Assembly: GCA_035641235.1 (NCBI GenBank)
Contig: DASQUP010000223.1
Span: 1 to 60,478 of the forward strand
Direction: 5' to 3'
From: DASQUP01 sp035641235
Lineage (GTDB): Bacteria > Actinomycetota > CADDZG01 > WHSQ01
Length of the DNA stretch: 60,478 nt
The first letter of the stretch is position 1. Each line of letters opens with the position of its first letter. Positions 6,403 to 14,538 of this stretch are shown here, piece by piece. A model generated the notes under the pieces. It was not told the DNA's origin. It worked only from the letters and a program-made list of their open reading frames with translations, and searched no databases. The position numbers were made by a program, and so were the translations under genes.

Positions 6403-7359
6403 GTGAGAAGCACACTCGCGAACCCGGACGTGCAGCGCTGGTTCGACCACCGGACGCTGATGCCGTTGCGCCCGAGCCTGCCGCTGCTCGAGGATCTCAA
6501 ACGCCAGAATGACACCTCGATAGCAGTTTGCCTCCCTGCTCTGGATGAAGAGGAGACCGTCGGAGCGATCTGCCGATCGATCCGCAGACACCTGATGGAT
6601 GGCAGAGCAATCGTCGACGAGTTGCTCGTTATGGATTCCGGTTCTGAGGACCGCACGGAGGATGTTGCAACCGCCGCCGGGGCAACCGTGTACCGGGCCG
6701 ACGATGTCCTTCCCCACCTCCCATCCGAAAATGGGAAGGGAGAAGCGCTGTGGAAGAGCCTCGCCGTCTTACGCTCCGACATCGTCGTGTGGTTGGACTC
6801 CGATGTGACGAACTTCGACCCGGGCTTCGTTACGAAGCTCGTCGCTCCGCTTCTGCTCGACGACGAGCTTGTCTACACGAAGGGTTTCTATAGAAGACCG
6901 ATCAACGGGCACGGCTCTACGACAGGCGGCCGCGTGACCGAACTGGTGGTGCGGCCGCTGCTGCATCTGTTGTATCCGGAATTGACGGGCGTGATCCAGC
7001 CGCTGTCGGGCGAATACGCGGGCCGGCGGATGGCCCTTTCAGAAGTGCCGTTCTTCACCGGCTACTCGGTCGAGATCGGTCTCCTCATCGATCTTGTTGA
7101 GCGTTTTGGCCTCGACTCCATCGCCCAGGTCGATCTTGGTGAGAGACGCCATCGAAATCGCGACACCCTGGCCCTGGGGCGGATGTCACACGAGATCCTC
7201 TCCGCGATGCTCCTCCGGCTTCGCGACGCGGGAAGAATCGACTTTCAATCCGAACTATCCGACACGCTGGTGCAGTTCGTTTCGGGCGTCGCAGGGCCGG
7301 GGCCCCAAGAATCCCGCACAACCGTGACGCAGCGACCTCCAATGACAGAAATCTTGTGA
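6403..7359 (+). CDS. gpgS: Glucosyl-3-phosphoglycerate synthase
   Basis: A GT81-family retaining glycosyltransferase, 318 residues. The GT-A core shows CLPALDEEETVG near the N-terminus, MDSGSEDRT, and the metal-binding D132-S-D134 in VVWLDSDVTNF. The YTKGFYRRP and LSGEYAGRR segments are characteristic of GpgS. It makes glucosyl-3-phosphoglycerate, the precursor of glucosylglycerate and of actinobacterial polymethylated polysaccharides. The dedicated phosphatase is not adjacent. The start GTG is apparently leaderless. The Fur-family gene follows after 18 bp. Trehalose genes and a glycerate kinase lie within 7 kb, giving a compatible-solute flavour to the region. Confidence 0.92.
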   Translation: MRSTLANPDVQRWFDHRTLMPLRPSLPLLEDLKRQNDTSIAVCLPALDEEETVGAICRSIRRHLMDGRAIVDELLVMDSGSEDRTEDVATAAGATVYRADDVLPHLPSENGKGEALWKSLAVLRSDIVVWLDSDVTNFDPGFVTKLVAPLLLDDELVYTKGFYRRPINGHGSTTGGRVTELVVRPLLHLLYPELTGVIQPLSGEYAGRRMALSEVPFFTGYSVEIGLLIDLVERFGLDSIAQVDLGERRHRNRDTLALGRMSHEILSAMLLRLRDAGRIDFQSELSDTLVQFVSGVAGPGPQESRTTVTQRPPMTEIL

Positions 7360-7377
7360 CGCGGCGACAATTGACAG

Positions 7378-7806
7378 ATGTCGTCCGACCCTGAGGTGGT
7401 GCTCGGCGCCCTCAAAAAGCGCGGTTACCGGATGACGCCACAGCGCCGGGCGATCGTGTCCGAGATCATGCAGACGGAAGGGCACATCGCTCCTCATGAA
7501 CTGGTTCAACGCGTCAAGGACCGCCTTCCGGGAGTGAACGACTCCACGGTGTACCGGACGCTCGAGCTCCTCGAGGAGATGGGGTTCCTGTCGCACGCCC
7601 ATCTCGGTAGGGCGCCCTCGTACCATCACTCCGATGCGGGCGATCACATCCATCTCATCTGTGCCCGCTGCGGAGCCAGCCAGGGTCTTTCCGAGGAGGA
7701 ATCCGAGGGCATGAAGCAGGACCTCCTTGAGCGCACCGGCTTTGCGCCGGACTTCACACACTTCGCGATCTCCGGCATGTGCGCAAAGTGCCGCGGCGCC
7801 GACTAG
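7378..7806 (+). CDS. Fur-family metalloregulator
   Basis: A 142-residue Fur-family repressor: a winged helix with RMTPQRRAIVSEI and DSTVYRTLELLEEMG, then the dimerisation domain with the metal ligands YHH and DHIHLICARCGAS, and a second C-x2-C at the C-terminus (CAKC) that should hold structural zinc. Fur, Zur, Nur and PerR cannot be separated securely by eye. The convergent cbiMNQO operon carries a palindrome of TTGCAA half-sites, which resembles a Nur box, so nickel sensing is my preferred hypothesis. It follows gpgS after 18 bp and may be co-transcribed. Confidence 0.9.
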   Translation: MSSDPEVVLGALKKRGYRMTPQRRAIVSEIMQTEGHIAPHELVQRVKDRLPGVNDSTVYRTLELLEEMGFLSHAHLGRAPSYHHSDAGDHIHLICARCGASQGLSEEESEGMKQDLLERTGFAPDFTHFAISGMCAKCRGAD

Positions 7807-7829
7807 CAAGGGTCCGATCGCTCCGCTGC

Positions 7830-7878
7830 TTTTCTGAGGGGATTTAACCGGACACAGCCCGGATGAATCCCCCGAGAA
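7830..7878. terminator. Two-tier hairpin terminator between converging genes (copy 1 of a family)
   Basis: TTCTGAGGGGATT pairs with AATCCCCCGAGAA (two mismatches), and inside it CCGG pairs with CCGG. It sits between the converging Fur-family gene and cbiO, so it can end both transcripts. The same layout and much of the same sequence recurs at 17978-18020. Confidence 0.6.
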
Positions 7879-7888
7879 TGAAATGCGG

Positions 7889-8635
7889 TCAGCGGCGCGC
7901 GACTGCCGGATCGAATCCGAACGGCAGTTCCAGGCGATTGGCGGCCATCAGCGCCGAGTCCGACAAGATCTCCGCCGTCGATCCGTCGGCCACCACGACC
8001 CCCGCGTTCATCACTACGGCGCGCGGGCACAGCTCCAGGGCATAGGGCAGATCGTGAGTAACTAGCAGCATTGTGAGGTCCAGCTTCTTGAGGATCTCGG
8101 CGAGTTCACGCCGGCCGGCCGGATCGAGATTGGACGACGGTTCATCGAGAACAAGGATCTCCGGGTCCATGGCGAGGACGGTGGCGACCGCGACGCGCCG
8201 GCGCTGCCCGAAACTCAGGTGATGCGGAGGTCGATCGGCGTGCCCCTCCATGCCCACCGCCCGCAGCGCGCCCTGGACCCGCTCCTCGAGCTCCGAGCCT
8301 CGGATACCCAAGTTCACGGGGCCAAAGGCGACGTCCTCCCTGACGGTCGGCATGAAGAGCTGATCGTCCGGATCCTGAAAAACGAGTCCCACCATGCGTC
8401 TGATCTCGGCGAGGTTTTCTCGCTGCACGGCGAGACCACCCACGGACACTCTCCCCGACTGCGAACCAATAACGCCGTTGAGGTGGAGCACGAACGTCGT
8501 CTTGCCCGCGCCGTTGGGACCCAGCAGAGCAACGCGCTCGCCGCGTTCGAGCTCAATGTCGACCCCAGCAAGCGCTTGATGGCCATCCGGATACGAATAG
8601 GCGAGTCCACTCACCGACAGAGCGGGGGTCGTCAT
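7889..8635 (-). CDS. cbiO: CbiO-type ATP-binding subunit of an ECF cobalt/nickel transporter
   Basis: A 248-residue ABC ATPase with Walker A GPNGAGKTT, Q-loop FQDPDDQLF, signature LSFGQRRR, Walker B EILVLDEP and the H-loop histidine in LLVTHD. FQDPDDQ is typical of energy-coupling-factor ATPases. The ATG at 8635 overlaps the cbiQ stop (ATGA). It powers uptake through the CbiM core and is the last gene of the operon. The longer frame upstream lies inside cbiQ and is not used. Confidence 0.92.
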   Translation of the reverse strand: MTTPALSVSGLAYSYPDGHQALAGVDIELERGERVALLGPNGAGKTTFVLHLNGVIGSQSGRVSVGGLAVQRENLAEIRRMVGLVFQDPDDQLFMPTVREDVAFGPVNLGIRGSELEERVQGALRAVGMEGHADRPPHHLSFGQRRRVAVATVLAMDPEILVLDEPSSNLDPAGRRELAEILKKLDLTMLLVTHDLPYALELCPRAVVMNAGVVVADGSTAEILSDSALMAANRLELPFGFDPAVARR

Positions 8636-9399
8636 TTTGTCGCGACCCAAGCGAGGGCAGCCACTGTCGCACCAGCCAACGGCAACATCAGTGCCAGACT
8701 CCATTCCAATGTGGTCGGCGCGCGATCGTCCATGTGAGGGACGGCTCCGTTGTAGCCGCGCGACACCATTGCGAGATAAACGCGCTCGCCGCGTTCATAG
8801 GAACGCACAAAAAGCGCGCCGATCGACGAGGCAACAGCGCGCGCGTGCCAGATCCATCCGGCGTTGTAGCCGCGCGATTCGCGGGCGATCTGCATTCGTT
8901 TCATCTCGCCCATAATCAGATCCGCGTACCGGACCATGAAGTGGGCTATCCCAACGATCACCCGCGGCATGTGGAGACGCTCCAGTCCGCGGAGTATGTC
9001 TGCAACCGTTGTAGTTGCCCCTAAGAGGATCGTCGTGCTTAGACCGAGCGTGGCCTTCGCAACGATGTTCCACGCCGCCCAGAGTCCCGATTCAGAGAGC
9101 GATATTCCGAAGACCTCCACCCGAGGTCCGCCGGCGAGGAGCGGGAGGAACAAAGCGAAGAGCAAGAATGGGACCTCAATAACGAGCCTGCGCACGATGA
9201 ACCCCGGCGATACACGGGCGACGACGGCAACGACTGCCAGCATGACCGCATACCCCGTGTAGGCCCACAAAGTCTCGCGCGGCGTCGCCACGACTGCACA
9301 CACAAAGAGGAATGCCGCTGACACCTTGCACTCGGGCCGCATTCGATGGAGCGCCGTGTGACCGTGTGCGTACAGTCCGTGCGCGTGACCGCCGCTCAC
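8632..9399 (-). CDS. cbiQ: CbiQ transmembrane coupling (T) subunit
   Basis: About 255 residues with several hydrophobic helices and the two charged coupling motifs of T components, here AREARGY-like variants (QIARESRGYNAGW and YLAMVSRGYNGA) that contact the ATPase. The N-terminus is histidine-rich (GGHAHGLYAHGHTALH), reminiscent of metal-handling segments. I chose the GTG at 9399, 4 bp downstream of cbiN, because the longer frame runs into cbiN. Confidence 0.88.
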   Translation of the reverse strand: MSGGHAHGLYAHGHTALHRMRPECKVSAAFLFVCAVVATPRETLWAYTGYAVMLAVVAVVARVSPGFIVRRLVIEVPFLLFALFLPLLAGGPRVEVFGISLSESGLWAAWNIVAKATLGLSTTILLGATTTVADILRGLERLHMPRVIVGIAHFMVRYADLIMGEMKRMQIARESRGYNAGWIWHARAVASSIGALFVRSYERGERVYLAMVSRGYNGAVPHMDDRAPTTLEWSLALMLPLAGATVAALAWVATK

Positions 9400-9403
9400 C
9401 GAT

Positions 9404-9733
9404 TCACCCTGAATCCAAGTCGCCCGCGTGTGGACTCTTCCTGAAGGTTCGAAGTACACCAAAGAACAACGTTCCGATGCCGAAGGTGAGAGTCACACCG
9501 ATAAGCCCGGCGATGCCCGTGCCGACTCGCTCGTCGTCGACCCCGCGGAGCGAGTAGTCCGCCACAGGCCCATCTTTTAGTGCATGCTCTCGTTCACTCG
9601 CAGAGAAACCCTTGTCCTTGGCAACACGCTCGAGGCCGTCTGGGTTCGAGTTCGCAAATGGACTGGCGAACAGCGCAAGCGCCGCGGCAACCAGGAGTCC
9701 GCCGACAACAAAAAGTCTGACGTTGCCCGTCAC
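9404..9733 (-). CDS. cbiN: CbiN/PDGLE-domain subunit of the metal transporter
   Basis: A 109-residue protein with two membrane helices flanking an extracytoplasmic loop. The loop carries the PDGLE motif (SNPDGLERVAKDKGF) that defines the CbiN/NikN group. CbiN assists metal loading of CbiM. The start overlaps the cbiM stop by 4 bp, and cbiQ follows after 4 bp. Confidence 0.88.
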   Translation of the reverse strand: MTGNVRLFVVGGLLVAAALALFASPFANSNPDGLERVAKDKGFSASEREHALKDGPVADYSLRGVDDERVGTGIAGLIGVTLTFGIGTLFFGVLRTFRKSPHAGDLDSG

Positions 9734-10431
9734 CTCAACCCCTCAACTACGGGTGCCGGCCTGTTCGATGAACGCAGAGTGGTAACAGCTATATCGCGCG
9801 CGCCATGAACAAGGTCGGGGCGGATGCTCAGCACCGCGCTGACCGTCATTGCGGTGATCACACCCTCGCCAACACCGATCAGGACATGAACGCCGACCAC
9901 CGAGACCGCAACGGTTCCGATGGGGACACCCACGTTTGCTCCCAGCGCGTATTCGACGAGGAAAGCGAGAGCTGCAAGAACCACTGAGAGCCCCGAGGCC
10001 ACTCCCGCACAAAGCACAATTGCGGACCCCGTCTTCGGCAACAGCCTGCGTAGACCCAAAAACAATGCGTACCCCCCCAGCCCCGCGGCAAATGCGAGGT
10101 TCAGGACATTGAGACCGAGCGCGGTCAGCCCGCCATCTGCGAACAGCGCCTGGACAAGGAGCACCACAGCAAGGCACAGCGCTCCGGCCCACGGCCCCAC
10201 GAGCACGGCGGCGAGGACTCCTCCGATCAGGTGACCACTCGTGCCCGCAGCAACGGGGAAGTTGAGCATCTGTGCCGCAAAGACGAATGCGGCGACAAGG
10301 CCTGCCAGCGGAACCTGACGATCTTCTAGGGTCGCAGCCGACCGGCGCACCGCAACGCTGATACCCCCGAGGGTGACGGCCCCCGCACCCAAAGACGTAG
10401 TCGCATTGATGAACCCATCAGGGATGTGCAT
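9730..10431 (-). CDS. cbiM: CbiM substrate-binding core of an ECF cobalt/nickel transporter
   Basis: A 233-residue membrane protein that begins MHIPDGFIN. The extreme N-terminus, with the histidine at position 2, forms the metal site in CbiM/NikM proteins. Several helices follow, including the conserved LNFPVAAGTSGHLIGG segment with a further histidine. First gene of cbiM-N-Q-O. A good ribosome binding site (GAGGAGG) precedes it. Upstream there is a palindromic operator rather than a cobalamin riboswitch, which favours control by a metalloregulator and possibly nickel rather than cobalt as cargo. Confidence 0.92.
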   Translation of the reverse strand: MHIPDGFINATTSLGAGAVTLGGISVAVRRSAATLEDRQVPLAGLVAAFVFAAQMLNFPVAAGTSGHLIGGVLAAVLVGPWAGALCLAVVLLVQALFADGGLTALGLNVLNLAFAAGLGGYALFLGLRRLLPKTGSAIVLCAGVASGLSVVLAALAFLVEYALGANVGVPIGTVAVSVVGVHVLIGVGEGVITAMTVSAVLSIRPDLVHGARDIAVTTLRSSNRPAPVVEGLR

Positions 10432-10449
10432 CCAGCCTCCTCGCCCAGG

Positions 10450-10473
10450 CTTATTGCAAGAGGTTGCAATAAG
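10450..10473. promoter_or_regulatory. Palindromic operator upstream of cbiM (Nur-box-like)
   Basis: A perfect inverted repeat with 10-bp arms, CTTATTGCAA and TTGCAATAAG, separated by 4 bp, lies 18 bp upstream of the cbiM ATG. It contains two TTGCAA half-sites. The Streptomyces Nur box is described as tTGCaa-N5-ttGCAA, so this is very close with a one-base shorter spacer. A Fur-family gene lies at the far end of the operon. It is probably the metal-dependent repressor site for cbiMNQO. Confidence 0.65.
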
Positions 10474-10475
10474 AC

Positions 10476-10507
10476 ACTACTGCATTAACGAGCCTTTCCG
10501 CAGTAGT
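10476..10507. repeat. Second inverted repeat upstream of cbiM
   Basis: ACTACTGC and GCAGTAGT are perfect 8-bp arms separated by 16 bp, beginning only 2 bp beyond the Nur-like palindrome. There is no T run. It could be a second operator covering the upstream promoter region, or a hairpin ending the AI-2E family transcript that stops at 10559. Confidence 0.45.
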
Positions 10508-10558
10508 TCGTTGGGCGAAAGAGATTGGATTGGCTTAGTCGGCAACCGAATGGACGGG

Positions 10559-11836
10559 TCACGGTTCGGGGGCGGGCTCCCCCTCCTTCTGATGGACTTC
10601 CTCCGGCGACGGTTCGACCGATCCCTCGGGACCGGGAGTCCGAATCGGTGGCGATCGCCCGACCATGACGGACGGCGCGACGCTCGAACGAACCGTCGCG
10701 TACGGCGTGACTTGTGCGCCCAGGACGCGAGTGGCCCACAGGTGGCCAAGAAGGATCTTCGCCACTGCCACCGAGGGAACCGCCAGAAGCACACCCCAGA
10801 ACCCCGCCACAGTTGCGCCGGCCAGCAGGGCCAGCACTACGGTGGCCGGATGCAACTGAACTGCCCGCCGCATGACCATCGGACTGATGAGGTGGTTGTC
10901 GATCTGTTGGACCACGAGCTCGACGACTGCAGCCTGGATTCCGAGACCGACTCCCTCGCTGACCGTGCCGACAAAAAATCCGATCGCGCCGCCAATGAAC
11001 GGCCCGACGAAGGGAATCAGATTGAAGAACCCGGCGATCCCTCCAATGATCAGCCAGAAGGGCAGGCCGATGATCCAGAAGCCGAGCGCGGAGAGGGCTC
11101 CGACAAGAAACGCGACGGCGAGCTGGCCCCGGAAGAACCCGCCGACGGCGCGGCCCATTTTCGAGCCGAGGTCGGCCGCCTCGGCACGGTGTGATTCCGG
11201 AAAGAGGTTCAGGAGATCCCTCTGTAGTTGTGGGAGATCGATCAGCAGGTAGAGGGCCAGAAGTGGAGACAGGACGAACACAAGCAGCCCTTCAAGAACG
11301 GTGATGCCGATGGCGGTGATTCGTTCCGCCTGTCCGGTTACGGCTTCACGCAACTGTCGGGTCACACGGTCGCAGTCGGCGCCGCTGACCTCGTCCTCGC
11401 CGAGAAGACAGAGCACGGGCGCGGGATTCACCTCGAACCCGAACCGGCGCTCGACCCCGGCGGCGGTGTCCTCCACCGTCTCCACGAGCTCACCGCGGAA
11501 TGTTGGCCAGTCGTCGGCGAACTGCTCCACCTGCGAGGAAACGAACGGGAACAACCCGATCCCAATGCCCGCGAGGATCCCGATCGATAACAGAAACACG
11601 AGGATCGCCGCCACGGGGCGCGCAAGCCCCCTGCGCGCCAGGGCTGTGATCGGTGGGTTGAGCAGATAGATGATCAGGAGAGCAAGCACCAGCGGAGGAA
11701 AGATCACCCTGATCTTCAGAAGGAGCCAGCCCGCGATAGCCGCCACGATGACGATCCCGATGATGGCCCACGCCGAGATGCCGATTCTTCGGAGGCGCTC
11801 CCCGGCCGGAATATGAGGTGGTGAGGGGCTGGTCAC
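10559..11836 (-). CDS. AI-2E family transporter / predicted permease
   Basis: A 425-residue protein of the AI-2E exporter superfamily (PerM/YhhT-like). It has hydrophobic helices near the N-terminus, a soluble central stretch, and the conserved C-terminal helices with FFNLIPFVGPFIGG and VQQIDNHLISPMVM. Members export varied small solutes or ions; a signalling role should not be assumed. The last 50 residues are polar and proline/glutamate-rich. It follows the glycerate kinase gene after 16 bp and is probably co-transcribed with it. Confidence 0.88.
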   Translation of the reverse strand: MTSPSPPHIPAGERLRRIGISAWAIIGIVIVAAIAGWLLLKIRVIFPPLVLALLIIYLLNPPITALARRGLARPVAAILVFLLSIGILAGIGIGLFPFVSSQVEQFADDWPTFRGELVETVEDTAAGVERRFGFEVNPAPVLCLLGEDEVSGADCDRVTRQLREAVTGQAERITAIGITVLEGLLVFVLSPLLALYLLIDLPQLQRDLLNLFPESHRAEAADLGSKMGRAVGGFFRGQLAVAFLVGALSALGFWIIGLPFWLIIGGIAGFFNLIPFVGPFIGGAIGFFVGTVSEGVGLGIQAAVVELVVQQIDNHLISPMVMRRAVQLHPATVVLALLAGATVAGFWGVLLAVPSVAVAKILLGHLWATRVLGAQVTPYATVRSSVAPSVMVGRSPPIRTPGPEGSVEPSPEEVHQKEGEPAPEP

Positions 11837-11852
11837 CCCCCGAGTATGCCCA

Positions 11853-12971
11853 TTATGGGTCGCGGAACGCGGTTAGGGCGGCCGCCGTTGCTTCCTCCAC
11901 GGCTGCAGCGGGCTCGGCCACAGCGCGATCGCGTCCCGCCACCTCTACCGTCGACGCCCACCGTGCGAACCCGGCGGCCCTCAGCTCACCCTCCGGCAGC
12001 TCGATCCGCCCCGCGATCGCCACGCAGGGAACGCCCACCTCGAGCGCCGTCTTCGCGACACCGGCCGGAACCTTGCCTTCGAGCGACTGATGATCGAGTG
12101 AACCCTCCCCGGTGATGACCAGTTCGGCTCCTCGGATCTGGTCCTCTAACCCCACAGTCTTCGCGATTAGTCCGGAGCCCGGGCGCAGCTCCGCCTCTAT
12201 GAACGCCGCCAGCCCCGCACCCAGCCCTCCGCCGGCACCGGATCCGGGAAGGTCCGCGATGTCGAGCCCGAGGTCGATCTGGACGCGCTCTGCAAACGTC
12301 GCCATGGCGGCCTCCAGCACGGCGACCTGCTCCGGCGTCGCCCCCTTCTGAGGTCCGTATACGCGTGCGCAGCCGCGTGGTCCGAGCAGCGGATTCAGGA
12401 CGTCGCACAGCCCGATCACACCGGACGGACGAACGGCTCCGGTGGGGTCGATACGCTCGAGGTTCACGAGGGAACCACCTCCCGGAGGGAGTTCCCGGCC
12501 TCGGGCATCGAGGAAGCGGTAACCGAGTGCGGCTGCCGCGCCCGTGCCGCCGTCCGTTGATGCGGTGCCACCGATCCCAATCAGAATCGGCGCGCCCGGA
12601 TGCCGCTCGATGATTACTGCAATGAGATCTCCAACTCCGCGCGACGTCGCCTCGAGCGGTGCGTACTGATCGGGAGACAGCCGAGCGATACCGGTGGCCG
12701 ATGCAACTTCGATGGCGATCGAGCCATCGTTGAGCAACCCGTATTGGGCCTCGATCGGCGCGCCGAGTGGGCCTGTGATAATCGTCGACTCGACTTCTCC
12801 ACCCACGCCGGCAAGGAGTGCGTCAACGGTCCCCTCACCTCCATCGGCAAGAGGCTGAACCTCGATGCGGGCGTCCGGGAAAACTCGTTGCGCGCCGGAT
12901 GCCATCGCCGCGGCCGCTTCCTCGGCCGGCAACGTTCCCTTGAACTTGTCGGGCGCCACGAGAATCACCAT
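11853..12971 (-). CDS. Glycerate kinase (GlxK/GarK type)
   Basis: A 372-residue protein starting with the family signature VAPDKFKGTLPAEEAA and containing PLADGGEGT, GIGGTASTDGG and ITGEGSLDHQSLEGK, all typical of type II glycerate kinases. It phosphorylates D-glycerate, probably to 2-phosphoglycerate, feeding glycolysis. It could recycle glycerate released from glucosylglycerate, since gpgS lies in the same region (inference). It is divergent from otsA across 55 bp. Confidence 0.92.
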   Translation of the reverse strand: MVILVAPDKFKGTLPAEEAAAAMASGAQRVFPDARIEVQPLADGGEGTVDALLAGVGGEVESTIITGPLGAPIEAQYGLLNDGSIAIEVASATGIARLSPDQYAPLEATSRGVGDLIAVIIERHPGAPILIGIGGTASTDGGTGAAAALGYRFLDARGRELPPGGGSLVNLERIDPTGAVRPSGVIGLCDVLNPLLGPRGCARVYGPQKGATPEQVAVLEAAMATFAERVQIDLGLDIADLPGSGAGGGLGAGLAAFIEAELRPGSGLIAKTVGLEDQIRGAELVITGEGSLDHQSLEGKVPAGVAKTALEVGVPCVAIAGRIELPEGELRAAGFARWASTVEVAGRDRAVAEPAAAVEEATAAALTAFRDP

Positions 12972-13026
12972 CTATGTGGGTACTTAGGATAGTGAGCGCA
13001 TCTCATCCATCTCCTCAAGGAGCGAA

Positions 13027-14484
13027 ATGAAGGATCGCATTGTCCTGGTATCGAACCGAGGGCCCGTGTCATTCCGGGCCACCGAGGAGGGATTCGAAAC
13101 CAAACGGGGGGCGGGAGGACTTGCGGGCGCCCTCGATCCAGTGGCCCGCCGCCTCGGTGACAACGCGATCTGGATCGCTGCCGCGAATTCAGACGACGAT
13201 CGGAAGGCGCTTTCCGAAGGCGCCGTCGCCGAGGTCCGAGAGGAACTCGGCTATCCGCTTCGCCTGCTCGACATCGATCCCGACACCTACGACCGCTACT
13301 ACAACACCGTCTCAAACCGAATGTTGTGGTTCGCAAACCACTGCCTGTGGGACGAACTCGGCACCACGGGGTTCGGGGAGGAGGAGCTCGACGCGTGGAG
13401 CAGCGCGTACGAGCCCGTCAACCGACTCTTCGCGTCTGCGGTGGCAGAAGTTGCCGTGGACGATTCGTTGGTCCTACTTCAGGACTACCACCTTGCGACC
13501 GCACCCGGCTACCTCAGGGACATGGAGAAGCGGGTGGCCATCGGTCACTTCACCCACTCATCCTTTTGCGGGCCACGCGGACTCGAGGCGCTTCCCGAGC
13601 CGATCCCGTCCCGCGTTATCGAAGGCATGCTTGGTGCCGATCTCCTTGGATTCCACATCGGTGCCTGGGTGAAGGGCTTCCTACATTCGTGTGACGAACT
13701 TGGAATGGACGTCGACTACAAACGCGGCACGGTGAACCATTCCGGGCGGACGACGTGGGTCCGCGCCTATCCCATCCCGATTGATGCAGTGGAACTGCAC
13801 GAGCGCGTGGCGACAGAGGAGGTACAGCAGTGGGCCGAGCGCTTTTCCGTTTACACGGATCTTCCTTTGATCGTTCGCGCGGATCGCGCCGAGATTTCGA
13901 AGAACGTCGTGCGGGGCTTCGAGGCTTTCGGCGCACTGCTTGACCGGCGCGCCGACCTCCGGGGAGAGGTTCGTTTTGTGGCATGCCTCTATCCGTCTAG
14001 GCAATCCATGCCGGAGTACCAGGGATACATCGACCAGATTCAGGCGGTCGTGGAAGAGGTCAACGAGCGCTACCCCGGATCGATTGAACTGTTCTTCCGG
14101 GACGATTACGACAGGACGCTCGGTGCGCTCATGAACTACGACGTGCTCCTTGTCAACTCCATCATGGACGGAATGAATCTGGTCTCCAAGGAGGGCCCGA
14201 CGGTCAACCGGCGCGACGGAGTACTCGTGCTGACATCGGGAGCGGGTTCCTTCGAGGAGCTGGGTAAGTACGCAGTCCCGATCGCGGACGCCTACGACAT
14301 CGAGGAGACGGCAGCCGCGCTCGAAAGGGCACTCGCAATGGACATGGACGACCGGAAGCGGCGCGCCGAGGGCCTACGCTCGGTGGTTGAGACGAGCACT
14401 CCCGAGGACTGGATCGAATCCCAGCTAAACGACCTCTCCGAAATATCTGAGGGCCGCACTCCGGCTACTCCTCCCTCAAAGTAG
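13027..14484 (+). CDS. otsA: Trehalose-6-phosphate synthase (GT20)
   Basis: 485 residues matching GT20 glycosyltransferases: the N-terminal VSNRGPVSF with a KRGAGGLAGAL loop, LLQDYHLATAP, GFHIGAWVKGFL, and the C-terminal donor site with NSIMDGMNLVSKEGP. It transfers glucose from a nucleotide sugar to glucose-6-phosphate. The ribosome binding site AAGGAG lies 5 nt before the ATG. The first loop is somewhat divergent from the E. coli enzyme, so an altered donor or acceptor is possible. Its partner phosphatase gene otsB is convergent, sharing the hairpin at 14491-14531. Confidence 0.9.
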   Translation: MKDRIVLVSNRGPVSFRATEEGFETKRGAGGLAGALDPVARRLGDNAIWIAAANSDDDRKALSEGAVAEVREELGYPLRLLDIDPDTYDRYYNTVSNRMLWFANHCLWDELGTTGFGEEELDAWSSAYEPVNRLFASAVAEVAVDDSLVLLQDYHLATAPGYLRDMEKRVAIGHFTHSSFCGPRGLEALPEPIPSRVIEGMLGADLLGFHIGAWVKGFLHSCDELGMDVDYKRGTVNHSGRTTWVRAYPIPIDAVELHERVATEEVQQWAERFSVYTDLPLIVRADRAEISKNVVRGFEAFGALLDRRADLRGEVRFVACLYPSRQSMPEYQGYIDQIQAVVEEVNERYPGSIELFFRDDYDRTLGALMNYDVLLVNSIMDGMNLVSKEGPTVNRRDGVLVLTSGAGSFEELGKYAVPIADAYDIEETAAALERALAMDMDDRKRRAEGLRSVVETSTPEDWIESQLNDLSEISEGRTPATPPSK

Positions 14485-14490
14485 CCGAAT

Positions 14491-14531
14491 TGTTCGCGCT
14501 GACTCACGCATACCGTGAGTGAACGCGAACA
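14491..14531. terminator. Bidirectional hairpin between otsA and otsB
   Basis: TGTTCGCG pairs with CGCGAACA, then after a 3-nt internal loop ACTCACG pairs with CGTGAGT around the loop CATAC. It lies 6 bp after the otsA stop and 7 bp from the otsB stop, so it serves both convergent transcripts. No U tract follows. Confidence 0.7.
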
Positions 14532-14538
14532 GTTGGGC

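Noticed and set aside
10432..10558. Cobalamin riboswitch upstream of cbiM
   Set aside because: The 127-bp gap is too short and contains palindromes; no B12-box-like sequence was found.
10559..11836. Quorum-sensing (AI-2) exporter
   Set aside because: The family name is historical; most members move other solutes, and there is no luxS or lsr context here.
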